46,596 bases of DNA from JBGQAS01 sp964498605 (GCA_964498605.1 CAZCHK010000015.1:1-46596), one strand, 5' to 3'. Counted from the stretch's first letter, positions 1-9,163 are shown. The notes: generated from the letters alone by a model not told the origin. Numbers and translations are program-made.

Positions 1-2
1 TG

Positions 3-56
3 CGCAAGCTGCGCCACCCTACCAGAAGCCGTCTGCTGAGAGAATATCTGGGGTAG
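3..56 (+). CDS. C-terminal end of an unknown protein (partial)
   Basis: An open frame enters from the left edge and ends at TAG 54-56, giving a basic tail rich in Arg and Leu. An intrinsic terminator follows 27 nt later, which suits a gene end. Too little is present to name a family. The other two forward frames are also open here for a short way, so the frame choice rests on the terminator spacing and is weak. Confidence 0.35.
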   Translation, partial: RKLRHPTRSRLLREYLG

Positions 57-82
57 CATGTTCTATCGACGGTGAAAGTTCC

Positions 83-107
83 TGCGGGTGCGAAACCCGC
101 ATTTTTG
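83..107 (+). terminator. Intrinsic terminator
   Basis: A 7-bp stem (TGCGGGT / ACCCGCA) with loop GCGAA is followed by five T. It ends whatever transcript enters the window from the left. From 108 to 388 I see no gene or clear site. Confidence 0.7.
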
Positions 108-388
108 TTGCTGTGAGCACCTTTTGCCTCCCTTCATAGCCTGGATTGGGGGAGAGAGGGGATAAAGTGTCATCGGAAGGTTCAGAAAGGTGGAAATTTT
201 AACAGTCTGCTTTTCACCAAGAAAGTTCAGGGATATTTCAGTCCATCTTTTCTTTTATCTCCAACTCTCTTTTTTGAACCTTCTCAGGTTTTCCCCCATT
301 AGCGTACCAATTCAGAAAATCATTATTCGGCAGTAAAGCAAGGGTTTGACCGTCTCGTCATTAATAACACAGGAAAGGAGACCAATCC

Positions 389-475
389 ATGCCTCCCCAT
401 TGTGATTTAAAAGATGGTCCGGTTGTAAAAACAGAGGTGAAGGCGCTTGAAGCAGTTAAAATGAAAAACCACTAG
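389..475 (+). pseudogene. Truncated DUF6448-like fragment (28 codons)
   Basis: ATG at 389 follows an excellent ribosome site (AGGAAAGGAG, 371-380). The peptide begins MPPHCDLKDGPVVK, which I recognise as the start typical of DUF6448 proteins (MPPHCDxxDGPVV...). Those proteins are normally well over 100 residues, while this one stops after 28 at TAG 473-475. Nothing like the rest of the family follows in any frame that I can see. The stop lies inside the palindrome CTAG and overlaps the stop codon of the leftward amidohydrolase gene. I infer a 5' remnant left by a rearrangement that placed the amidohydrolase end here. A genuine small peptide gene is the alternative. Confidence 0.5.
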
Positions 476-2379
476 CGTGTGCCAATGACCTCAATCTCAA
501 ACCATGCCACCCAGGATGGGCTTTCCTTCGTTTCGATGTGGATATAACGCACATTTTCAAGTGGTGCGGGTGGCGTGAACATAAGCCACTCACCATCGCT
601 GGTGATTTGGTTCAGCGTATGTATCGTCTCCAGGAGACCGGGAACACTTCCAACCCTGATCTCGTGCGTGGTGCTTCCTTTCGGCGATTGCGAGACGCGC
701 ATGCGAATTTGCGTTATCTGAGCCGGTGCGCCGAGGTCGATCTCGATCCACTGAGGTGCAAAATCCCCGGTTAACCAATTGGAATCCGTGTTCCCATCCA
801 CTGCCATCTGAGGAGGATTGGCGGCAAGGCTGGCGGATGCGCTTACAGCCTGGTTCAAAGCCAAATTTCCACCGCCTGCTGGTAATTCCACACCAGGGCA
901 GAAAGCAGCCTGACCAGCCGCGCAGTATTCGACCTTTCCACCCACCATGGTCATCAGGACAGAAAGGTATTTTAGATCATTGAGATCGACATTCAGCGGA
1001 TCTCCGGACAGGATAACGAGATCCGCATACTTGCCAGGTTTTAGACTGCCAAGATGATCTTCCATCGATACTGCCCAGGCAGGTTCGATAGTCACCATCT
1101 CCAGGGCGCGGTTAATGGATATGACCTTTTCAGCCGCGATAGGATCAGGAGCGCAAATATTACTCTCCGGATAAATGAACTGATGAGTGACCAACCCATA
1201 AATATGCATGATCGGGTCAAGGGAACGCTGTGAGAAACGATCCTCTGGATCGGTATTCCATCCAAAATCAGTTTCAATATAGGCAGGAATTCCCAGGCTG
1301 GGAAGTTCATACCGGTTGACATACCAACTCTGTCGAAATTCTCCAAATGTCTTATCGAGAATGCTTAAACCGCACATTTCAGCATAACCGCGGACTGAAA
1401 CAGCAATGTTGAGGTTTCGATAGCGTGGCAACAAAGTAGGACGGATTAAGCTGTTGTGCTGAATCTGGTGGCGGTAAACAAGATTTGACTGCCCGTCCAG
1501 GGCATTTTCAATGGCATTCAACGCCGTTTCCAAAGCAAGGTCACCCATAGCGTGGAACGCCACCCGATATCCCGCTTCCTGAGCATCTTTTACCGCCTTG
1601 TTCAGTTCTTCCTGGGTCCAATACAGGTCTCCCTCATTCGTGCCACAAACCCCCTGCGTTATCACAGAAGCTGTCTTCATGAACGGATCCGAAAGCGCCC
1701 AGCAGCCTCGCTCATTAGTGAAATTATCTCCATCGATAAAGATCTTGATACCCGGAATGCGCACAAGCCGTTGTGGATCCAGAATGGGGCTGTTCTCCGG
1801 ATACCAGGTGCTCATCATAATGCGCTGACGATCTGCATCAAGGATGCCATCATTGTAGCTGGGGAACACATTTACACGCATGCGCAGTGAACCGGATTGT
1901 TCCGCGGCCAACAGGTTGTTCAGGGAATCCTCGTTCGCCCACATCTCGCTGACCATCGTGATCCCGTAAGACAGGGCAGCATCCTGGGCTTCGTCCAGTG
2001 TCCGCTGCATGCGATCATAAAATGTCAGGATATGAGTATGTCCATCGATAAACGCTGGCATCAAAGTATGTCCCTGCAGGTCGATCATGACTGTGCTAGT
2101 CCCTTGAAGCTTCAGGACCTCTGCATCAGTGCCAACCGATTGGATCACACCATCGCGAATCGCGATTGCCTCCGCTGACGCCGGATCGTTTTCCATAGTA
2201 ATCAACTTGCCATTGAAGAAGATCATATCGGCTGTATCAACTGGAACTACAGTAGAAATGCTGTTGGAGAAAACAACTTCAGGAGTAATTGCCTCTCCTT
2301 CAGTTGTGGTAGGGGTTTGTGTCCTTGCGCATGCTGACAGAACAATAAGCAATAATAAAGCTAATCTTGGCGGTTTCAT
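472..2379 (-). CDS. Amidohydrolase (YtcJ-like) lipoprotein with C-terminal discoidin domain
   Basis: The 635-residue product starts with a lipoprotein signal (lipobox LSAC, Cys17). The body is an amidohydrolase of the Amidohydro_3/YtcJ type. It has the N-terminal composite beta domain, the metal-binding IDGHTH motif (His114, His116), later HAMGD and RHQIQH motifs, and the usual closing LGSLKPGKYADLVIL. From about residue 505 to the end there is an F5/8 type C (discoidin) domain, with NLALNQAVSASAS and AVDGNTDSNW. Amidohydro_3 enzymes cleave C-N bonds with bound metal. The discoidin domain usually binds sugars or surfaces. The enzyme is therefore predicted to sit outside the membrane and be targeted to a glycan or cell surface. 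The substrate is unknown. Confidence 0.88.
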   Translation of the reverse strand: MKPPRLALLLLIVLSACARTQTPTTTEGEAITPEVVFSNSISTVVPVDTADMIFFNGKLITMENDPASAEAIAIRDGVIQSVGTDAEVLKLQGTSTVMIDLQGHTLMPAFIDGHTHILTFYDRMQRTLDEAQDAALSYGITMVSEMWANEDSLNNLLAAEQSGSLRMRVNVFPSYNDGILDADRQRIMMSTWYPENSPILDPQRLVRIPGIKIFIDGDNFTNERGCWALSDPFMKTASVITQGVCGTNEGDLYWTQEELNKAVKDAQEAGYRVAFHAMGDLALETALNAIENALDGQSNLVYRHQIQHNSLIRPTLLPRYRNLNIAVSVRGYAEMCGLSILDKTFGEFRQSWYVNRYELPSLGIPAYIETDFGWNTDPEDRFSQRSLDPIMHIYGLVTHQFIYPESNICAPDPIAAEKVISINRALEMVTIEPAWAVSMEDHLGSLKPGKYADLVILSGDPLNVDLNDLKYLSVLMTMVGGKVEYCAAGQAAFCPGVELPAGGGNLALNQAVSASASLAANPPQMAVDGNTDSNWLTGDFAPQWIEIDLGAPAQITQIRMRVSQSPKGSTTHEIRVGSVPGLLETIHTLNQITSDGEWLMFTPPAPLENVRYIHIETKESPSWVAWFEIEVIGTR

Positions 2380-2418
2380 AATGACGTTTTCATCTCTCCA
2401 TTCCTGCAGCCTGTATGA

Positions 2419-3654
2419 CTATTTTGCCATACAAAAATCCCCATTTTTCGATTTCACCCATATACACCCTGCCGTGCGCACACAGGCAGGTTCGTTCAGA
2501 ACAGAGCATGTTACAGAAGGGTCAGGGGTCGGATCAACCACTGGCGTGACCATTTGCTCGATTGGGGGAGGAGGAGGGGGCGGCTCAAATCCCGCAAAGG
2601 TTGTGCAGTCTCCAAGATCCACCGAGAAGCTCTGCGTCGGCGAGAAATTCCCCCAGTAAACCTCGCCATACACTTTAAACCAAGATCGAAGATCCCAATA
2701 GTAAGTCTGACAATCCATCAGAATGTTTTCGACGTATAGGGATGGGTAAGTTATAGGTTGAATTATTACATAATTGGCGGGGAAATTACGGGGGTAGCTG
2801 GATGGAATAAAAGGATTGACAAGAAAATCCTCCCCCATGAACCACTGATTATTTGAGATACGCACCAAGTAACCCTCCGGCATACAATATTCGCCGGGAT
2901 CCCAGGAGAGGGTGGGGTTGAGCGTTTTGATGATCGCATTATTTTCAGGTGTGCGCAATCCGTAATAAATTGTGGCTCCTGGCAGGCACTCCGGTCCGGT
3001 GCGGAAAGTCCCACCGAGAGTCTCAGGGGAAACTGGAGGCCACCATTCATCACTGTGCAGTTTTTGTAATCCAAAATCCTGGATCGTCACATCTCCAGAT
3101 CGTCCAATCACCGTCCATCGGTAAACGGTCACTGGGTCAAGAGCATCAGGTATGGTCCATTCCAATACCTGCCAATTCCCCCAGCTGAACATGAAACTAC
3201 CACTCTCAATAGTTATGCTGGGATCATCCACCTCGAATAAAAGTTCGTCAGTAAATTCGGGACCGCTGGACAAGATAACCGTGTATTCATCAGGAGTACA
3301 TACCGCGTCCCAATCTGACACATAAGTTAAAACCAATGGCATACCGAATGCATACGACCATTGCAAAGTTGGCGTTTCAGAAACCAGGATGCCCTTTCCT
3401 GGGCTATTATAAATAAAAAAGCCAAAGGATTCAGTATTCGTACACTCTAATGGTGTATGCCCTTGGTTTTCCCTTGGTTCAGGCACACTTTCGGTGGGAA
3501 TAATCGGGCTGAATTGAACAGGTTCCTCCAGGAGCGAGGTCTCCCTGGTGACCTCTTCATCGAGTTCTACGCCAACTGAATCCTTTTTACAGGCTGAAAA
3601 CAAAAGAGTCAATATCAACATTGAAATAAAAAACAAAAGGGAATGACTTTTCAT
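2419..3654 (-). CDS. Lipoprotein of unknown function
   Basis: The 411-residue product has an N-terminal lipobox (LFSAC, Cys22) and no further membrane helix, so it should be anchored outside the cell. The middle contains at least two related beta-rich segments (TPTLQWSYA near 85 and NPTLSWDPG near 245) that look like fibronectin type III or Ig-like modules. A run of seven prolines near residue 360 leads to a short Cys-rich tail (CSVLNEPACVRTAGCIW). I do not recognise an enzyme motif. It lies 39 nt upstream of the amidohydrolase gene on the same strand, so the two may be co-transcribed. Confidence 0.75.
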   Translation of the reverse strand: MKSHSLLFFISMLILTLLFSACKKDSVGVELDEEVTRETSLLEEPVQFSPIIPTESVPEPRENQGHTPLECTNTESFGFFIYNSPGKGILVSETPTLQWSYAFGMPLVLTYVSDWDAVCTPDEYTVILSSGPEFTDELLFEVDDPSITIESGSFMFSWGNWQVLEWTIPDALDPVTVYRWTVIGRSGDVTIQDFGLQKLHSDEWWPPVSPETLGGTFRTGPECLPGATIYYGLRTPENNAIIKTLNPTLSWDPGEYCMPEGYLVRISNNQWFMGEDFLVNPFIPSSYPRNFPANYVIIQPITYPSLYVENILMDCQTYYWDLRSWFKVYGEVYWGNFSPTQSFSVDLGDCTTFAGFEPPPPPPPIEQMVTPVVDPTPDPSVTCSVLNEPACVRTAGCIWVKSKNGDFCMAK

Positions 3655-3731
3655 GATATCCTTTCATTTCTATTGTTTTCGACTCTTGGAAGAAAAAGTC
3701 CTCGGTACTGCTGATTAGTGTAGCAAAAGAT

Positions 3732-4736
3732 ATGTATAAAAGCAATAAACAATTATCCGGATCCGGTGCATATCAGCAGGAAGCCTTGAACGTTTATAAT
3801 AAGTTTATGCGTACAAGACTCAAAAGAATCCTTCGCATTCTCCTGATTTCGCTGCTCGGCGTGCTTGTCGCCGGGTTGCTGTTGATCCTGGCGCTCTACA
3901 TCTTCCTGCGCATCGAGATGAACCGCACCAACGGCCAGATCACCTCCGCTGGCCTGACGCGCGAATACCTGATCCATGTGCCTGAAAGCTACGACCCCGC
4001 CACGCCCACACCGCTGATGTTCAACATCCACGGCTTCGCGCAGTGGCCTGCCAACCAGGCGGATGTGAGCCAGTGGAACGAGCTGGCGGATGAATATGGC
4101 TTTATCGTGGTCTATCCCAAGGGCAGGCAGTTCCCGCTGCGCTGGTACAACGGCGCTCAGCCCGGCATGCAGGAGGACCTGCAGTTCTTCGCGGACATGA
4201 TCGATCAGTTCAGCGTTGACTACAACATCGACCCGGCGCGAATATACGCCAGCGGGTTATCCAACGGCGCAGGGATGTCCTTCGCCCTGGCCTGCCGGCT
4301 TTCGGACCGCATCGCAGCGTTTGGCGGTGTGGCGGGGGCGTACGCGCTGTCCTGGGAGGACTGCGATCCGGCGCGCCCGGTGCCCGCCATCATTTTCCAC
4401 GGCACCGCCGATCCGATCGTTTCGTTCACCGGCATGACGGACACCCGCTCCGGTTTCACTTTCCCGGATATCACCACCTGGGTCCAGGATCTGGCTCGCC
4501 GCAACGGCTGCGAGACGAATCCGGAGGAACAGCCGGCGCAAGGATCGGCGCGCGGATACCTGTTTGGCAATTGCGATGACAATGCGGATGTGCATTATTA
4601 CATCATCGATGGGGGCGGTCACACCTGGCCGGGCGGCGGGGTGCTGCCGCGCTTCATCACCGGTGTCACCACCCAGGATATCGATGCAACGCGCCTGATG
4701 TACGAGTTCTTCATGGTGCACCCGCTGGGGAAATGA
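3732..4736 (+). CDS. PHB-depolymerase/feruloyl-esterase-like alpha/beta hydrolase
   Basis: The longest frame is 334 codons. A start at 3807 (MRTRLKRILR) is also possible because it places the signal-anchor helix at the very N-terminus. Neither start has a strong ribosome site. After one membrane helix (about 35-60) comes a secreted esterase domain of the LpqC/poly(3-hydroxybutyrate) depolymerase type. It has an oxyanion HGFAQWPANQ segment, nucleophile elbow GLSNG (Ser177 of the long form), acid in HGTADPIVSF and catalytic His in GGGHTWPGG. The reaction is ester hydrolysis. The true substrate (polyester, feruloyl sugar or other) cannot be told from the sequence. The gene overlaps the frame of the next gene by only a few nt, so the two are probably one transcript. 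Confidence 0.85.
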   Translation: MYKSNKQLSGSGAYQQEALNVYNKFMRTRLKRILRILLISLLGVLVAGLLLILALYIFLRIEMNRTNGQITSAGLTREYLIHVPESYDPATPTPLMFNIHGFAQWPANQADVSQWNELADEYGFIVVYPKGRQFPLRWYNGAQPGMQEDLQFFADMIDQFSVDYNIDPARIYASGLSNGAGMSFALACRLSDRIAAFGGVAGAYALSWEDCDPARPVPAIIFHGTADPIVSFTGMTDTRSGFTFPDITTWVQDLARRNGCETNPEEQPAQGSARGYLFGNCDDNADVHYYIIDGGGHTWPGGGVLPRFITGVTTQDIDATRLMYEFFMVHPLGK

Positions 4737-4759
4737 TCCCCTGGACAAAGGAGACCGCC

Positions 4760-5743
4760 ATGCAATACCGTGATTTTGGACGCACCGGCTGGAAGGTATC
4801 CGCCATCAGTTTCGGGGCATGGGCCATCGGCAGCGCGTGGGGACCCACCGACGAAGCCGAATCGCTGGCTGCCCTGAACCGCGCCATCGACCTGGGAGTG
4901 AACCTGATCGACACGGCGGATGTCTACGGCGACGGGCTCAGCGAGCGCCTGGTGGCAAAGGTTCTCAAGGGACGCTCCGAGACCGTGCACGTGGCGACCA
5001 AAGCCGGTAGAAGGCTGGATCCGCACACGGCGGAGGGCTACAACCGCACAAACCTGAGCGCGTTTGTGGAGCGCAGCCTGAAGAATTTGCAAGCCGAGCG
5101 CCTTGACCTGCTGCAGCTGCACTGCCCGCCCACGGCAGTGTATTACCTTCCCGAGGTGTTCGGGGTGCTGGATGAGCTGACCCGCGCCGGGAAACTCCAT
5201 TACTACGGCGTGAGCGTGGAAAAGGTGGAGGAAGCGCTCAAGGCGATCGAATTCCCCAATGTGCAGAGCGTGCAGATTATTTTTAACATGTTCCGCCAAC
5301 GCCCCGCGGAGCTGTTCTTTGAACAGGCGGAAAAGCGCCGCGTGGGCGTCCTGGCGCGCGTGCCGCTGGCATCCGGGCTGCTGACGGGTAAGATGAGAAC
5401 CGACTCAACTTTCGCATCGGATGACCACCGCGCCTTCAACCGCCTGGGGCAGGCTTTCGACCGCGGCGAGACCTTTTCGGGGGTGGATTACGCTGCCGGG
5501 CTGGAGGCAGTGGCGGAGCTCCAAGCGCTCTGCCCGTCCGGGATGAGCCTGAGCCAGTTCGCGCTGCGCTGGATCTTGATGCATGAGGCGGTCAGCTGCG
5601 CCATTCCCGGCGCCAAACGCCCCGCCCAGGCAGAGGAGAACATCGCCGCAGCGGACCTGCCGGCGTTGCCGGCGGAGGTGATGGCGGGCGTCAGGCGAGT
5701 GTACGACGCCAAGATCCGTCCGCTGGTGCATGGGTACTGGTAA
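4760..5743 (+). CDS. Aldo/keto reductase
   Basis: The start at 4760 was chosen because AAAGGAG lies 7 nt upstream. A longer frame from 4733 lacks a site and overlaps the esterase gene. The 327-residue NAD(P)H-dependent reductase has the family tetrad: Asp51 (DTADVYGDG), Tyr56, Lys81 (VATKAG) and His121 (LQLHCPP). It also has the C-terminal IPGAKRPAQAEEN phosphate-binding region. It is predicted to reduce aldehydes or ketones in the cytoplasm and is close to the YdhF/YajO type that ends in KIRPLVHGYW. It sits 23 nt after the esterase stop and is closed by a strong terminator. Confidence 0.92.
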   Translation: MQYRDFGRTGWKVSAISFGAWAIGSAWGPTDEAESLAALNRAIDLGVNLIDTADVYGDGLSERLVAKVLKGRSETVHVATKAGRRLDPHTAEGYNRTNLSAFVERSLKNLQAERLDLLQLHCPPTAVYYLPEVFGVLDELTRAGKLHYYGVSVEKVEEALKAIEFPNVQSVQIIFNMFRQRPAELFFEQAEKRRVGVLARVPLASGLLTGKMRTDSTFASDDHRAFNRLGQAFDRGETFSGVDYAAGLEAVAELQALCPSGMSLSQFALRWILMHEAVSCAIPGAKRPAQAEENIAAADLPALPAEVMAGVRRVYDAKIRPLVHGYW

Positions 5744-5744
5744 A

Positions 5745-5772
5745 AAAAGCCTGCTCATCTGGACAGGCTTTT
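5745..5772. terminator. Bidirectional intrinsic terminator
   Basis: A perfect 9-bp stem (AAAAGCCTG / CAGGCTTTT) lies between the convergent aldo/keto reductase and SRPBCC-PDZ-DinB genes. A/T tracts on both sides let it work in either direction. Confidence 0.85.
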
Positions 5773-5800
5773 GTGTTTCTGCGGCCTCGAATAATTAACG

Positions 5801-6991
5801 TTACGACCCAAGCGCGGCCTTGATTTGATCCACGTGCGCCTGGGTGTGATCGCAGTAGGTCAGCAGGTGCACACCGATGCGCCACCAGCTGGATTTGCGC
5901 TTGGCGAACTCCGCCGGCAGGTTCTCAATAAGCGCAACAAGCTCCGCCTGGTTGCGCTTGAATTCTTCCAGGATCGCCGGCAGTGTGCCGTACACGTCCG
6001 CCGTGGCTTTGATCCAGGCGGGCAGGTTCTGGCCGTTCCCGTCGGCGACCGGTTCGGCGCTGAAATACATGTCGCTGACCCACGACTGCAAAAAGCGCTC
6101 GTACTGCAGCAGGTGGGCCAGGTTCTCTTTGACATTCCACTCACCCTCGGCCGGGCGGCGGCTGGCGGCTTCCTCGCTGACATTCTGCAGCACGGCGTCC
6201 AGGTTCTTATCCACGGCCTGCTGCGCTGCCGCCACTTTTTCTGCCAGTTCGACAGTGCTGACAGGAACTTCGGGCATCTTGCGCTTGCCGAGCTCCATAT
6301 CCACCGTCTTCTTTACGCCGCCGCGGTAAAAAGCCACCGGGATCACATCCCCGCCCACCTTGCCCTGGATGGCTTTCAGGTAATCGCTGAAATCCACCTG
6401 GGGGATGCCGTTCATCTCGACGATGACATCATCCTTCTGCAGACCGGCCTTGGCAGCCCCCAGGCCAGGCATCAGGTCGGCGATGCGTGAACCGCTGCTC
6501 ACCGGCACGCCCAGCTCTTTGGCCGTCTTTTCGTTAAGTGGGTCGAAATAGACGCCCATCATCGGGCGGGTGGTGATGCGCAGGTCGGGTCCCTCCTCCA
6601 GCACGGAAACCAGGTTCTCCAGGCTTTTCGTCCACAAGCTCTGGAGCAGGTCACGGGTTTCGGTGGTCCTGAAGCCGGACTGGGTCAGCTGAAGCGCAGT
6701 TGAATCGCCTGCCGGTGCCAGGGAGACGCGCACGGTCAGGGGGGCCGTCTCAAGGTTGGTGTTGAGGTCGAACTCGACCAGCCTGTCCTGCTCCACTTTG
6801 GTGAATGAGCCGGCGTCATACGTGCCGCTATTCCAATACAGGTAGATGCGTCCGCCGGGGCGCGGCTCGCTGGACGCAAAGTCGCTCAGCCATTCGCGAA
6901 GCGCAGTGGCGTTGGTGAAGGCACGGAACACCTCGCCTGCTGGCACGCGTATGGTGCGCTCAATGCTGATCATCAATGAATCATTGGTCAT
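5801..6991 (-). CDS. SRPBCC (AHSA1)-PDZ-DinB three-domain fusion protein
   Basis: The start at 6991 follows GGAGGGA on the minus strand; a frame nine codons longer has no ribosome site. The 396 residues fall into three parts. Residues 1-140 form an AHSA1/SRPBCC lipid-binding-type fold (ERTIRVPAGEVFRAFTNAT, then WLSDFA). Residues 145-240 form a PDZ domain (GLQKDDVIVEMNGIPQV). Residues 255-390 form a DinB/YfiT-like four-helix bundle (EGEWNVKENLAHLLQYERF, then closing HTQAHVDQIKAAL). There is no signal peptide, so it is cytoplasmic. Each domain is common alone. DinB bundles often carry metal-dependent thiol transferase or unknown activity, and SRPBCC domains bind hydrophobic ligands. The combined function is unknown. 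Confidence 0.85.
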   Translation of the reverse strand: MTNDSLMISIERTIRVPAGEVFRAFTNATALREWLSDFASSEPRPGGRIYLYWNSGTYDAGSFTKVEQDRLVEFDLNTNLETAPLTVRVSLAPAGDSTALQLTQSGFRTTETRDLLQSLWTKSLENLVSVLEEGPDLRITTRPMMGVYFDPLNEKTAKELGVPVSSGSRIADLMPGLGAAKAGLQKDDVIVEMNGIPQVDFSDYLKAIQGKVGGDVIPVAFYRGGVKKTVDMELGKRKMPEVPVSTVELAEKVAAAQQAVDKNLDAVLQNVSEEAASRRPAEGEWNVKENLAHLLQYERFLQSWVSDMYFSAEPVADGNGQNLPAWIKATADVYGTLPAILEEFKRNQAELVALIENLPAEFAKRKSSWWRIGVHLLTYCDHTQAHVDQIKAALGS

Positions 6992-7153
6992 TCTTCCCTC
7001 CAGAGTGTCAAATCTCATTCAGTGTGGAAATTATACGGTGGTATTGTGAGAATTCGGTTAATGAGGAAAGCCTGCTCGTTTTTCGAGCTGGATGCTCTTT
7101 TTGTCTGTCTGCGCGAACGCCATGAATTAAGGCAAGGTTTTGGTCTTTTGATT

Positions 7154-7194
7154 AATAAAACAGACCGATACAGTGATGTTTCGGCCTGTTTATT
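7154..7194 (-). terminator. Terminator of the AraC/GyrI-type gene
   Basis: An imperfect stem (AATAAACAGGCCGA against TCGGTCTGTTTTATT, minus strand) lies 19 nt past the stop of the AraC-type gene and ends in a T-rich run. Confidence 0.55.
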
Positions 7195-7212
7195 CCACGC
7201 ATTAGATAATTG

Positions 7213-8118
7213 CTATCGTATCGGTCGCACAGGGCGTCCTTCGATATACCCGCGGTACCCCTGCGGCTCCAGCTGGAAGCGCGGACCATCCTCATCCGCC
7301 CAGCGGAAGCCGTAGATCTCGGGGTTGTAATGCTTGAGGGTCTCCCACAGACTGCCGATAGCTTCCTGGAAATGGTTGTCGTCGTACGGCTGACCCTGGA
7401 AGATCATCATCTTGCAGGGAGGCAGTTGGATGAGTTCAAAACCGTCCGGAACGATACCGGCATAGTCGAGGGGAACTTCAACCCCCTGGGTGTACAGCGA
7501 GGTTCCGGGGGTGATCAGGTTTTCTGGCAGCCACATGCCGATCGGCTCGTAAAGAGCATCCTTGATACTGATCAGTACATCCCATACATCGCAGCCTACT
7601 TCGTCACAGTAGGCAAAATAATCCTCCGCCTTGATGCCGCGTTTGAGGATCAGCTTTCTGGCGGGGCGCTCCACCACCTGCACGAAAATGGTATCGGGTT
7701 TTTGGTTTTCGGACATGGATTTTTCTCCTTTCAGCAAGGCGAGGTAAGTTTCACGGACATTGGAGGGGACAAATAGCCGGACGGCTGGTTTCTCGCGAAC
7801 GTACTGCTGCGGGCTCACGCCGAACTGCCTGGAGAATGCGCGCGTGAAGCCCTCGTGCGAGTCAAAGACGAAATCGAACGCCACATCCACGACTTTTGAC
7901 CGCTCATCCAGCAGCCGCATGGCTGCCCGGGACAGCCTCAAGGCTCGGATGTAATCAAAAGGGCTCTTCCCGGTCAGCATTTTAAAGACGCGGGAAGCGT
8001 GCCATGGCGAGTAACCGGCGGCTTGCGCCAGCATGTGCAGCGTGATCGGTTCGCTCATGTGCGATTCGATGTACGCCTGCATGCGTTGAACGGCTTTTAC
8101 ATTCTCCCAATTTTCCAT
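7213..8118 (-). CDS. AraC-family regulator with GyrI-like effector domain
   Basis: The 301-residue product has two HTH motifs in an N-terminal AraC domain (residues 10-105; LHMLAQAAGYSPWHASRVFK and GFTRAFSRQFGVSPQQY). The rest is a GyrI-like/SOUL-type small-molecule binding domain (about 145-300). This Rob/BmrR-like plan usually senses hydrophobic drugs or metabolites and controls efflux or redox genes. The ribosome site is AAGGTGA, 5 nt before the ATG. It is transcribed away from the reductase gene at 8369, its most likely target, with a 250-nt region between them. Confidence 0.88.
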   Translation of the reverse strand: MENWENVKAVQRMQAYIESHMSEPITLHMLAQAAGYSPWHASRVFKMLTGKSPFDYIRALRLSRAAMRLLDERSKVVDVAFDFVFDSHEGFTRAFSRQFGVSPQQYVREKPAVRLFVPSNVRETYLALLKGEKSMSENQKPDTIFVQVVERPARKLILKRGIKAEDYFAYCDEVGCDVWDVLISIKDALYEPIGMWLPENLITPGTSLYTQGVEVPLDYAGIVPDGFELIQLPPCKMMIFQGQPYDDNHFQEAIGSLWETLKHYNPEIYGFRWADEDGPRFQLEPQGYRGYIEGRPVRPIR

Positions 8119-8368
8119 GCGCTCACCTTGCCGTCAAAGCATACCAGCATGGAAGTTTCGCCGCTTGACCGGCGTTGCTCTGTTTTCGCAATTCTAAGTA
8201 AAGTGGGAATACATGATTGTAACGTAGATGAGACATTTATCGACTCTTGTCCGCCTTGTTTTCGAATCTGGACTGAAATTTCACGAGCCAGTTGCAGAAG
8301 CCGGGCGCAGAGAATCCTGTGGGTTGATAGGGAAGTAATCTTGCTATAATCATTTTGGAGAGAGTACT

Positions 8369-9055
8369 ATGACCAAAGTATATGTCATTAACGGCAGCCC
8401 AACAATGGAAAAAGGAACCACCGCCCTGCTGCTGGAAAGGTTCATACAGGGAATGCGCGCCGCTCGCGCTGATGTGACCCAGGTATACGCCAGCCGCCTG
8501 AAGATCAATCCATGCTCATGCGGGATGATGTACTGTTGGAATAAAAAACCCGGTCAGTGCGTCCACAAAGACGATATGACAGGTGTGCTGGAGGACCTGA
8601 AAGGGGCAGACATTCTTGTACTGGCCACACCGGTTTATATCCCGCTGCCCGGAAAAATGCAGGACTTGATCAACCGCCTCTGTCCCATGCTCGAACCAAA
8701 GCTGGTGGTGCGTGACGGGCGCACGCGCGGCAGGATGCGGAAGGGCTACGCGCTGAAACAAATCGCGTTGATCGGCACCAGCGGCTGGTGGGAGCTGCAG
8801 AACCTGGATGCGTTGCTTTACATGGCCGAAGAGCTTGCCAGGAACGCCAGTGTGGAGTTTGCCGGAGCGCTGCTGCGCCCGCATGCTTCTCTGCTCAGGC
8901 ACAACGGGATAACCCTGGGCAAAGCGGATATAGTGCTCCGTGCCGCTCAGGAGGCTGGCAAGAAGCTCATCGAGGATGGTTCAATACCCAAAACGCTCCT
9001 GTCTGAGATCTGTCAGCCGCTGGTCACCCTGGAGCAGTATATGGATTCCGTATGA
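8369..9055 (+). CDS. Flavodoxin-fold NAD(P)H reductase with Cys cluster
   Basis: The 228-residue product starts with the FMN-phosphate loop VINGSPTMEKGTT and follows the NADPH-dependent FMN reductase/iron-sulfur flavoprotein pattern (ILVLATPVYI before the second FMN segment). Cysteines 49, 51, 56 and 64 form a compact motif (CSC...C...C). In the related Isf proteins such a motif binds an Fe-S cluster; here the spacing is not canonical, so cluster binding is uncertain. GGAGAGAGT precedes the ATG. A TATAAT at 8345-8350 with TTGATA at 8324 is a possible promoter, but the 15-nt spacer is short. Its divergent neighbour is the AraC/GyrI regulator. Confidence 0.85.
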   Translation: MTKVYVINGSPTMEKGTTALLLERFIQGMRAARADVTQVYASRLKINPCSCGMMYCWNKKPGQCVHKDDMTGVLEDLKGADILVLATPVYIPLPGKMQDLINRLCPMLEPKLVVRDGRTRGRMRKGYALKQIALIGTSGWWELQNLDALLYMAEELARNASVEFAGALLRPHASLLRHNGITLGKADIVLRAAQEAGKKLIEDGSIPKTLLSEICQPLVTLEQYMDSV

Positions 9056-9163
9056 AATATCCCAATGTGGTGGATAATAAGAGGAAGCGATCATCACGGT
9101 AAGGACGGCTCTTCTGCGCTTGATTTAAATCATCTATACTTTTTCGATATTGTTGGAGGAGAA

